Assembly (NCBI GenBank): GCA_037954235.1 | Contig: JBBMOA010000004.1 | Coordinates: forward strand, 8,536,099-8,600,098 | From: Aulostomus chinensis | Lineage: Eukaryota; Chordata; Actinopteri; Syngnathiformes; Aulostomidae | Direction: 5' to 3' | DNA: 64,000 nt | In this document: in pieces, positions 1-10,400 of the stretch | Layout: each line of letters starts with the position of its first letter | Position numbering within the stretch: the stretch's first letter is position 1 | The notes under the pieces: model-generated | The model's database searches: none | The model's input: the letters and a program-made list of their open reading frames with translations, nothing else | What the model was told of the DNA's origin: nothing | Translations under genes and position numbers: made by a program

Positions 1-334
1 TCCGAATCAACAACAAAACTGCATCCATGTCATTAGTTCACAAAATAATGGAAGTCGCAGTATTACTGGAATAACGTGAGGGCCAGCAAACGTGTCGCCC
101 ATGCGACCCCTTTGTACACAGCTAAGTTCATCATTATCAGACATCGGTGTTGAGCTTGGTCAAAGGAAGCATGGGAATTCTGGAGTTTGTGCAGTCATGA
201 ACTCCCTACACTCCTTCGCTTCAGGTCAGGAAAACCGCTGTTTTCCCCTCCATCCCGGAGAGGTGCTCCAGTATGGAGGGTTGCTCAGGCAACAGCCGAC
301 ATGCCTTTAGCAGCTGTTGGAGCATCACTGACTG
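1..334. other. Probable FBXO7 intron, nothing recognised
   Basis: No exon matching the FBXO7 C-terminal proline-rich region can be found here on the minus strand. The short ORFs have no recognisable similarity. The stretch lies between the left window edge and an inverted-terminus element, and is best read as part of the last FBXO7 intron or as sequence beyond it. Confidence 0.4.
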
Positions 335-1048
335 CTAGTTAGCTTAGCACAATGACTGGTAGTGGGTGGGAAGTGTTAGCGTAGCTGCGTCTCTGCCTGC
401 ATTAATATCAGGAGGGTTGTGTGTCACCTTGGTGATGAATACCAGTTTAACATGAGGAGACGTTGTAGTGGTAGAATCAGACACGTAGCCGGAACTTCTT
501 TCCTGACTGGGAGCAGTGATTTGACGCAGCACCTCCAAAGCTCCACTGGAACTTGGGTCAACAGAACCAAAGGTTTGTTGAGGACTAGAAGAGCGACTGC
601 TGCTACTGATGATGAGGAGGAGGATTCCTGCTGGACACACCAGCATCCTGGACCTGAGCTAGCTGATGCTAACACTTCCCACCCACTACCAGCCATTGGG
701 CTAAGCTAACCAGCCTGGACCTGAGCTAGCTGATGCTAACACTTCCCACCCACTACCAGCCATTGGGCTAAGCTAACCAGCCTGGACCTGAGCTAGCTGA
801 TGCTAACACTTCCCACCCACTACCAGTCATTGTGTTAAGCTAACTATCCTGGACCTGAGCTAGCTGATGCCAACACTTCCCACCCACTACCAGTCACTGT
901 GCTAAGCTAACTAGCCTGGACCTGAGTTAGCTGATGCTAACACTTCCCACCCACTACCAGTCACTGTGCTAAGCTAAGTAGCCTGGACCTGAGTTAGCTG
1001 ATGCTAACACTTCCCACCCACTACCAGCCATTGAGCTAAGCTAACTAG
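335..1048 (+). mobile_element. Inverted-terminus element, copy 1, right terminus amplified as a 67-bp tandem repeat
   Basis: The left end (335-380, starting CTAGTTAGCTTAGC) and the right end (about 1003-1048, ending GCTAAGCTAACTAG) are 46-bp inverted repeats matching at about 44 positions. Between them lies a core of about 265 bp (383-647). The right terminus plus about 21 bp of subterminal sequence is repeated in tandem with an exact 67-bp period, with unit starts at 648, 715, 782, 849, 916 and 983. A second copy in the opposite orientation lies at 26471-27271 with its array on the same side of the core. It encodes no transposase, so it resembles a non-autonomous MITE-like or foldback element. 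No clear target-site duplication was found, so the ends are approximate. Confidence 0.65.
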
Positions 1049-1177
1049 CCTGGCTCTCAGCTCTGGGGACAACTGACAACAAAGTCTTTTTAATATCTAA
1101 AGTACAGTTTACTCCAAGTGGGTCAGTGGTGAGAACAGAGAGATGAGGTCATCAGTGCGATCGGGGTGTTGACCCAC

Positions 1178-4100
1178 CTCTCTCCAATCGGTGTCTCTGG
1201 GTCTGGGTTCTGGATCTGAAGAAAACAAGATTCGACAGTCAGGATCGGGCATCAAATCCAACACCAGCATATGGCAGCATCTCCTCACCACTAAAGTCCC
1301 GGTGGAACAGGTGTCTCCACAGCGAGGAGTCCGCTGTGCAGGCGTGGAAGTGCTTGCAGACGGCCGACAGTCTCACCACCGAGCGGACGTCCAGCAGCCT
1401 GAGCACCCGCAGGAGGAGCTCCAGGGGAAGCACCGCCAGGCCAAAGGCCATCGGCAGAGACATGGCTGCAGACGCATCAGGGAGCTGGTTTACCAACAGC
1501 CACCATTACTGACACAATGACCCTAATCAGATGACGAGGCTCCTTCAGCTATGGGGGCCTGGAGGGGTCACACTTATAACTTGAGCCTCTAATGCTGCTC
1601 TGTCTTGACCAGTACAAACTCTTCATGTGTTCTTTCAGTTACTCACCGGTGCGATGTGACGTTTGGCTTTTATCCCACCGACTCACCAGCTAATTTAACC
1701 GAGTCAAGCGCTTGTTCTGAATGTTGCAGTCTGATGGGGAAGTGAGGGACGTGCTGCCATGAGTCGGGTTCGGGAGCCTAACCTGTTTTACACCAACTCA
1801 CGGCCTCCTGCCTGTTGACGGCCAGACGTATAAATGTGCTAGCTTACCGCTAACATCTAGACAACCAACAAGCAAAATAAGTTTTGGCTCAGTTTTTATC
1901 ATAAAACATTCCAGCAACGTAAAGAACCGGTCAAGTGGCACTCCTTTTTCACAAATGAAGATCATGTGACACCAAATCTTTCAACCCTCCCTCACGGGAC
2001 TGCTAGTCAGAGCCGCCATGGCTGCACGTTAGCAGGGTTGTCGTTTTCCTCGTTCAGCTGAGCTGTGGAAGCAGCTGAGGGGGAACGCTGTCATGCTGTC
2101 AGGGGCTGAAGCTGGCGGTAGCTGCTGGGAGCCGCGCTGACCGACAGAACACCTCTACTGTAAGAATCAAGGAAATGCTGACTCCCTTAGCATGAGCTGA
2201 CGCTGAAGCTACCTGCTGACATCACTCAGGATGGCGGCGAGGTTTCACAACTGGAAGAACGAGGTCACAAGGGACCAGTGAGCGTCAGGTGCCGACTGAG
2301 AAGCAGTGCAGCTCTAGATGACATCACATGGTTTAGAACAGATCAGCCCAGTCTGAGAAGCTCTTTGGTGGAGCTTTGGTCAGGTGGGCTGCGATCGGGG
2401 TCATCACCTTCTCTGGCGGCAGCGATCAGCGGATACGCCAGCTGGTCTTTGAACAGACGGGACAGTTTGCTGAGGTCTTTGAACGCTGCTGCGGCGCTTT
2501 CTCCTGAAACACAAAGGAATATGGTAATTACAGGAGCTGTGACGCTAGTCTGCTGTGTGATCAGCCAATCAGAGCTCTGACCTGGCCACGCCTCCGTCAC
2601 GTAGCTGGCTGGTTTCACAGACAGTTTGCCAACTGTGTTGATGCTTTCGTTCACCTTCAGAGTGGCTGGAGGGAGACGAGACAGCGTGTTAACATACACG
2701 GCGCCGGACCGCCCCAGGGTCCGCGTTATAAGAAATGGTTAAAAAAAAGGCAGGTTCCAAGGGGTTGAGTGGTTTTTATCTACGTGGTTCCAGCTGACGA
2801 GGTGACCTCTAACCTTCCAGACTCACAGGCTGATGAGGTGGTTCACGCTTGTGAGAGCGCGGACGTTACCTTCTACTGTCGTAACCACAAGTGTTGCATC
2901 GCAACCACAAACTGGCACCTTGTTGTTCCCGGTCTGGGCTCTTCCCCTCCACCCTCCCACGTCCTTGTTTGGCCTGGAGCAAATTCAAGCTACTGCCATT
3001 ACTTCCACTATAAATGCTGCACGCCATGTACTCGCCAAGGTGTGTGTATGACCTCATGACCTTAGCGGGGAGGAAGCAGGGTGAGTTGATGGGCGCGCCG
3101 AGCCTGACAGCCGTGGTGGTGGTGACGCACGTGAAGCTTGAACTCACCGTTCATGACGAGCAGGGGTCCCATACAGGTGATGACCACCATGGTCACGCTG
3201 CCCTCACACAGAGGGTGGCAGTACTGCAGCTTGTAGACTCCGCCTACCGACCGCCAACCAGCAGGCATCTCACCAGGCTTCGACTCACATCCCTGAACAC
3301 ACCAGTCACAGTGCCCTGTGTCACTTTTCATAGTAGCTGTGACAACTGACCATGAGGTCAAAGCTGAAAAACTTGCGTACTGGCAGGTCTGAATCCACCT
3401 GGGCGGGTCTACACCTCCCTGGGCGTGGTCCTGTGTGTGCCTTACCTGAGCAGAGAAGCCAGTCTCCAGCATTAGGAGGTGTCCTGCCACCACCAGGGCG
3501 TCACTGGGGCTGGTGGGGCGGGCGGCGTGGTAGACCAGCTCCAGAGAGAGGGGGGCCTCGCCCTCCTGGGCCTCACTGCACAGCATCGGCTCCCAGATGG
3601 GGACGGATGACGAGGAGGCGGATATGCTGCTGTTGTCCTGGGACACGGTCAGTGGCGGCGGGCCGCTGGCGGGCTGCTGGTCAGGATCAGATTAGATGAT
3701 GTTGTGAGCGAGTGTGGACATGTTTAGAGACGCCAGCATCGGGTCAGCAGCGCGAGTTCTGTGGCTGGGATCCGGCACCCGTTTCAGCCCAGCTGCATCC
3801 CAGAGTCCTGGACTCAGATGTTTAGTAGCTGAAGCCCAACGTCTCCGATAAAGACGCCCCGCGTCGGTGGCGTGGGACTCTTTTCAAAGTATGATGTTGT
3901 CTGCCAAAGGTCAAGGGTCGGTTTCTTCCACTCACCTGGCTGGAGGTTGTGGTCTCCCGCATGCTCTGGTTTTCTGTGCTGCTGGACACCCTGGAGGAGG
4001 CGGTGGAGGAGGCGGTGGAGGAGGCGGCAGCCACAGACTCAGGCAGGATCACACAGACCAGATCTCCAGAGACGACGCCACAGGAGGACAGAGTCTGTCT

Positions 4101-4526
4101 GGTGTCACACAGAAGCTCGGCGCCGTTCAGAGACAGACTGAACTGTGTGTCGCCACTAGAAGAGAAACAGAAAACAACGGCGAGCTCAAACCTGTTCACG
4201 ACCACAGCGGGATCTCAGGTTATTAAAGGAACACGCCCACTTTTAGAGTCTCTTCTTGTCCATCACCCCCAGAGCTGAGACGCCCAGCAGCGGGCGGGCA
4301 GTGTTAGCATCGGCTAGCTCAGGTGTGTCCTCCGCGCTCGGCAGGGTCTCCACCTTCTGGTGTGTCTCTGGGGACGATGAACAATCAGAGCCTTGGTGTC
4401 TGACCTGAGGCCAGCCGAGGGCAGGACGGCGTCCCTGACGCGGTCCATCAGCTCCAGCAGACTGGGATCTTCTCCCAGCAACTCCACTCGGCGCGTCTGC
4501 TTGTTGATGCGAACCCGCAGCTTCAT
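1178..4526 (-). CDS. fbxo7: F-box only protein 7, partial (exons 1-8, 3' exon missing)
   Basis: Substrate-recognition subunit of an SCF (SKP1-CUL1-F-box) ubiquitin ligase, also linked to proteasome regulation and mitophagy. Exons on the minus strand: 4526-4405, 4155-3936, about 3676-3446, 3292-3148, 2665-2582, 2503-2408, 1465-1289, 1215-1178. All junctions are GT-AG and phases agree, giving 371 codons. Exons 1-2 form the N-terminal ubiquitin-like domain (starts MKLRVRINKQ). A Ser/Thr-rich linker follows. Exons 3-6 carry the FBXO7/PI31-type (FP) domain, including EPMLCSE, GVYKLQYCHPLCEG and LSKLSRLFKDQLAYPL. Exon 7 is the F-box (LAVLPLELLLRVLRLLDVRS). Exon 8 ends at DTDWRE before a GT donor, so the proline-rich C-terminus of about 150 residues is absent, presumably beyond position 1. 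An in-frame ATG lies at 4547, but a good CCACAG acceptor directly precedes the chosen start. The first base of exon 3 could be 3676 or 3673. Confidence 0.93.
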
Positions 4527-5744
4527 GCTGTGGAGGTCATCAGTCATCGAGAGGATTCACGTTCAGCGATCGTCAGGTAGGGTCTCTGACGTCACACAGC
4601 ATAGGACCCCTCAACGGACAGATGGTGCACTAGTACTACAACAGTGGCAGATACCGACACGCCGAGCGGTGTGTTTGAGAGACTGCTGTGAATCAGCACA
4701 AACCTCCTACCGATGAGACGCCGCGGTTCCGCCGAGCGCCGCCGGGCTCGCAGGGGCCAAACGTCAGCCGCCACTCAGCTCGCCCAGCCCGACACACACG
4801 ACGCCAACACTGGACGGACGCGTGAAAGTTGCTGCGAATGTTTCGTTGTCGCTTCTGGCTTAAATGTTAGCTAACGTTAGTTGCTGCGTAAACAGCGTAA
4901 CTAACTTCGCTAAAGCGGTCTGATGCGTAAATAGTGAAGCTAATTTAGCTAACGTTAGTTAACCGACTTGATGACGACAGAAGCCTGGAAAATAGTCTTT
5001 TAAAACACTTACATGACGCATTCGAAGAAGTCTTTCAAGTAATTTCTCTGACTAGTTAGTTGAGAACTCTGCAACAGACTGTTTCCGCGTAGGATTTTCA
5101 AAATAGAACCCAGATCGTCACGTTGACGTATGACTAAGCATTCATGGAGGAGGAAGTAGCTCATGCTTACGGCAAGCGACTAGTACTAACACACTAGTAC
5201 TACCAGTAGTAGCAGTCTTCAGATCTGTTCTTAAATTTAAAAAAAATAAACGCAACTTACCTTTTTCATTTGTGCATTTTTAATAGAATAAAGACAATTA
5301 TCTAGTTTATTTACTGGCACAAATAATCTGCGTCATGTCCAAATAACTTCGCTGTTGTGGTCCAAACCCTCGCGGGGGATGTGGGGCGTTCCCCGGGACG
5401 CGGACCAGGGGGCTGGGACGGAGGGCCGCGGAGGAGTTCGTCCGCTGGCGGTGAGCGTCGGGCGGCACCAGCCGGCCCGTGACTGGTCGGGGGTCCGGAA
5501 GTGACGGATCAGGAAGTGAGGATGGATGGAAGTTGGACGCGGGCGTTTTGTTTCGGATGTGTGGACTGAAGGAGGACAAAACGTGAACATGAAAACAGAG
5601 ACAGATAATGACGAAGGAGTAAAAACCGGGGAAAGAGTTGGAGGTGTTTATCCAGCTGTTGGAGACGGAGCTGCTTTTGAGGAGTGAGTCCACTCCAACC
5701 AAAACTCGACTTGAAGGCATTGGGGAGGGAAGGAGCGCTAAAAA
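4527..5744. promoter_or_regulatory. Region upstream of FBXO7
   Basis: GC-rich sequence around 4700-4810 lies directly upstream of the FBXO7 coding start and is the likely promoter and 5' UTR region. A splice acceptor next to the start codon suggests a non-coding first exon somewhere here. No core promoter element could be defined. Between about 4850 and 5300 the sequence is AT-richer with short GCTAACGTTAG repeats. A GC-rich block at 5340-5480 has open frames on the minus strand but no recognisable protein. Confidence 0.35.
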
Positions 5745-7170
5745 ATGAAGAAACGGTTCTTTACTGGTCGTAAAAGTGTGGAACAGCAACAAGAAGCAAT
5801 AAAGATATGTCGACTACATGGACAGGAAGTGAGGTGTTGGACGGAGTTTGATAAAAATCTGGTGAGGCGGAATCAGGGAACCTGTGAGGTGAAGATCAGG
5901 GAAGCTGAGCGCCTGCCAACAAACGGGCATGGACATGTTTCTGATGGTCTCTCCGTCCTGTTGACGTTGGAGGAGCGTCAGCTGTGAGTTATGATGCGCG
6001 GTGGACGTCCCACGGCCATTGCGGGGTTAGAAATGGCAAAGGTGTGGGAAATGCAGCGGCGAGCACCGTCATGGACTGTGCGAAGAGGGGCAAAGCAAAA
6101 ATGTTGCAACGCTGTTCTTGGTCCAGGTGATCCATGGTTCAGAGCAACCGTAACCCAAAAGAATTCCATCATTGTTAAGTCAGCTGACAAATATTTGGAT
6201 GCAAAAGGAACGTCTTGGGAAAGAGTGAGAGAGCTTCTTGATGAGGACACCCAGCAGTCTCTGGGAGAAAAGGGGGCTGCGCCATGGAGTTCAGTGGGTG
6301 CCAGGAGTTTGAACGGCAGGACTCGACAAGAATGTTGGGAGTTAAAAGAAAAACCTCCAATCGTCTGTTTCCTAGAAGGCTGGGAAAGGAGGAGGAGGTG
6401 TCATGTCTCTACAGAGGAGGCTTCAGGATAGAGTGATGAAGAAGGAATGATGGATTTGTCTAAAGGATGGTTCTGATCCCAGAAAAGATGTGGCAAGGGG
6501 TTCAGCAACAGATTTAAGTCTTGTTCCAAAAACAGGAGCAGGTGAATGTGATAGGGAAGTGCAGAGGGGAGGGAGAGTTGGGAGCGACCGTCGTCCTGTT
6601 AGAACTAAGACAGGAGTGGATGTGAGGAAGATGGAGCCAGCGAAGAGGGACGGATTTGAAGAGAAGCAGACTGGGATGAGAACAAGGAAGCTGGTGATGA
6701 ATTCACGCCATCTATTGATAAAGATCAGGATATTGAGGAATTATGATGTGAACTTTGTCGAGGTATAAGTGCTGCAGCAGCAGGAGCTTCTTCAAAAACT
6801 ACAGCTGAAACATTAAATAAAATCGCACCATGGTGGTCGGAAGAATGTAAGGACGCAATAACAGATAGGAAGAGAGCACTGAAAGAGTTGGAGAGAAGAC
6901 AACATTTTCAGAATTCAGTTCAATATGAAAGAAAATAAGACAAGCTCAGAAAGACCACTGCAAAAAGTTGTGACTCCACTGGTGGAAGTGGAGATGGAGA
7001 AAGCAGAGAGAATTTGGAATGAGATTAGAAAATGAGAGGGAGTGGAGGGGAAGATGGCTACCCTGCGCTGGTTGGGGGGCAACGGTGTATCACTAGTAAT
7101 GAGGGAAAAGCAGAACTTATGGCAAAAGCCTGAGCCACGGTTCACGGCCCAGGAAAATTAAATCAAGAAG
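5745..7170 (+). mobile_element. Decayed non-LTR retrotransposon fragment (possibly I/Jockey group)
   Basis: The stretch 6827-6940 reads APWWSEECKDAITDRKRAL and continues in one frame to a stop. A Trp-Trp-x-Glu-Glu-Cys motif of this kind is typical of the linker between endonuclease and reverse transcriptase in non-LTR elements. Around 7060-7130 the frame gives GYPALVGGQRCITSNEGKAE, also typical of that linker. Upstream open stretches (5745-5987, 5991-6431, 6490-6768) are broken by stops and could be remains of ORF1, but I cannot match them. No reverse transcriptase domain remains. The fragment lies between the divergent FBXO7 and RTCB genes, ending about 250 bp before the RTCB start. Confidence 0.45.
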
Positions 7171-7415
7171 GAAAGAGGCAGAGAGGGAACAGTAGGAAGA
7201 CGTCAGGATGCGGTTGACGTTCGGTAGGTCATCTCCAGGGAACGATCCACACTCCAGTCCAGTTGGTGGCAGCAAAGCACCAAAAAGCTGGTTGCCAACC
7301 GCTTTTGAAAAGAAGAAGAAATACTCGCAGGCCTCCGTACCGGTCTGACTGCCACCGTCAGCCTGCCGGTGCACCGCTTCATTAACGTTGAAGTTCAGCC
7401 TTTGGGACCGGAATA
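7171..7415 (+). promoter_or_regulatory. Presumed RTCB promoter and 5' UTR
   Basis: This is the 245-bp stretch between a retroelement fragment and the RTCB start codon. No TATA box is evident. The sequence just before the ATG is purine-rich (GGACCGGAATA). The function is inferred only from position. Confidence 0.3.
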
Positions 7416-10400
7416 ATGAGTCGAAATTACAACGATGAGCTGCAGTATCTGGACAAGATGTCCAGCAACTGCTGGAGGATTAAAAAAGGATTTGTTCCGA
7501 ACATGCAGGTGAGTAACGTCGGGGGTTAGCCTGACTAGCTACTAGCCTGGGGAGCTAATAGCAAATGTGTGCGTTTAAACCAGCAAGTTTACAAGAAAAA
7601 AATTAGACGTGTAAAGGTAAGGGATGTAGACGCCTAGAGGTACGTAGACGCCTAGAGGTACGTAGACGCGCAGAGGTAGGGATGTAGACGCGTAGAGGGA
7701 CGTAGACGCGCAGAGGTAGGGATGTAGACGCGTAGAGGGACGTAGACGCGTAGAGGTAGGGATGTAGACGCGTAGAGGGACGTAGACGCGTAGAGGGACG
7801 TAGACGCGTAGAGGTGGGGATGTAGACGCCTAGAGGGACGTAGACGCCTAGAGGTGGGGATGTAGACGTGTAGAGGGACGTAGACGCGTAGAGGGACGTA
7901 GACGCCTAGAGGTGGGGACGTAGACGCGTAGAGGGACGTAGACGCGTAGAGGGACGTAGACGCCTAGAGGGACGTAGACGCCTAGAGGTGGGGATGTAGA
8001 CGTGTAGAGGGACGCAGACGCCTAGAGGTAGGGATGTAGACGCATAGAGGGACATAGACGCCTAGAGGTAGGGATGTAGACGCGTAGAGGGACGTAGACG
8101 CCTAGAGGTAGGGATGTAGAGGTAGGGACGTATCAGAATACCTTTTTAATCCTGGGGGGGGGGGGGGATTCTATTGTTACAGTTTCAAACTTGCTCTTGA
8201 AAGTACGATAAAAATAAGAAATTACAAATTCCAATAATTTGTAAAGTGCAGACTTTAAGAAATAAGATAAGTTTAACAATATTGCACAGTTTAGTAATGA
8301 CATGTTATTATCATGTTTCTGATTCGGGTTATGATTTGATCGATTTGTCCATTATTGCACAATTGAATGTCGTTAGATACGCTGAAGAATGTGTGTATCA
8401 CTCAGAGGGAGGAGTTAAAGAGTTTGATGACCACAGGTAAGAATGACTTCCTGTGGTGCATTTAGGTGGGATCAGTCCAGCACTGAATGTGCTCCTGTGT
8501 TGAACCAGGACTTGATGGAGGGGAGGTGGATGCTGTCCAGGATTGTGTGGAGTCTAGACAACATCCTCCTCTCTGTCACCAGCGTCGGAGTCCAGCTTAC
8601 TCCTCCAGTGTCACCGGCCTTCCGGATGAGTTTGTTTAGTCTGTTGGCATCTGCTACCTTCAGTCTGCTGCCCCAGCACACAACAGCAAACAGGATGGCA
8701 CCCCAGACTCAGAGAACGTCCTCAGCAGGATCCTGCAGATGTTAAAGGACCTCAGCCTCCTGAGGAAGTAGAGACGGCTGAGGCCCTTCTTGTAGACCAC
8801 TTCAGAGTTCTTTGAAAAGTCCGGTTTGTTGTCCAAGTACACCCCCAGGTACTTGTAGTCCTCAACAATGTCCACACTGACCCCTGGATGGAAACAGGGG
8901 TCACTGGTGTCTTTGTCCTTCTGGGGTCCACAATCAGTTCCTTTGTCTTTGTCACATTGAGCAGGAGATGGTTCTTCTCACACCATGTGACAAAGTTATC
9001 CAGCACAGTCCTGTATTCAGTCTCATCCCCCTTCCTGATGCATCCAACTACTGCAGAGTCGTCAGAGAATTTCTGAAGGTGGCAGGACTCTGTGTTGTAA
9101 TTGAAGTCAGAGGTGTAGAGGGTGAAGAGGAAGGGAGACAGGACTGTCCCCTGTGGAGCCCCGGTGTTGCTCACCACTCCGTCTGACACATGGTGTTGTA
9201 AGCGTACAAACTGTGGTCTTCCAGTCAGGTAGTCAACGATCCAGGACACAAGAGGAGCCTCCACCTGCATGGCTGTCAGCTTCTCACCCAGCAGCACCGG
9301 TCTGATGGTGTCAAAAGCGCTGGAGAAGTCAGAGAACATGACCCTCACAGTGCTCTTCGGTTTGTCCAAGTGAGCGTAGACACGGTTGAGCATGAAGATG
9401 ATGGTGTCCTCTACTCGAAGACAGGGCTGGTAGGCGAACTGGAGGGGATCCAGCAGGTGTTGGACTGATGGCCTCAGCTGTTCCAGGATGAGTCTCTCCA
9501 GGGTCTTCATGATGTGAGACGTCAGTGCCACTGGTCTATAGTCCTGGGAGCTGTTGGGACGCTGCGTCTTCGGCACTGGGACTAGGCAGGGCGTCTTCCA
9601 CAGCACAGGGACCTTTTGAAGACTGAGGCTCATGGAGAAGACCTGATGAAGGACTCCACTGAGCTGGGGGGGCGCAGGCTTTGAGGACTCTAGGGCTGAC
9701 ACCATCAGGACCTGAAGCCTTGCCTGTGTGGAGTCTGCTCAGTTGTCTTCTCACCTGGTCAGCTGTGAAGGACACTTTGGGGGCGACTGGAGGGGGGGGG
9801 GGGGAGTCCTCATTTGTAAGAGGGCTGTTAGCCTGGGAGCCAGAGGAGGAGGGGGGATGGGTGAGACCCTCACCTGAAGAGGAAGGGGGACTGTGAGGAG
9901 GGGGTTGTGTGGAGGGCAGAGGGGGGGCTAGTGGCTGTATGCAGGCAGCAGAGATGGGGGAGGTAAGGGCGGGGGGGGGTGCGTTTCAAATCTATTAAAG
10001 TATAGATTGAGTTCGTTGGCCCTTTCCAGACCTCCCAGGTTTTCAGGGTTCACCATGGATGGGTCTCCAGTCCATCGCAGGGCCATCAGGGGCAGTTAGG
10101 GGTTCAGTGTCTTGCTCAAGGACACTTGGACAAAGTCACTGGGGGAAGTGGGGATCCAGCCAGCGACCCTTCAGTTGCTTGACGGCCACTCTACCTCTGA
10201 GCCACGCCGCGTCTGTAGAATATATTCAACAACCTAAAATAGGAATCATAAAATAAGAAATGCTTTGCTAAAGAAGTCAAAGAATATGTAGAAGAATACT
10301 TGGGCTTTTAAAGTCCAGTTTTCTTTGGAAAGGAAGCAGAGTTTCTTCCAGATGTTGAAGGTATTCAGCTGTTCTTCATCTTCTTTCTACTGAACAATGT

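Noticed and set aside
5307..5792. 161-codon minus-strand ORF between FBXO7 and RTCB
   Set aside because: No known similarity, overlaps a GC-rich promoter-like zone and the retroelement fragment; likely chance.
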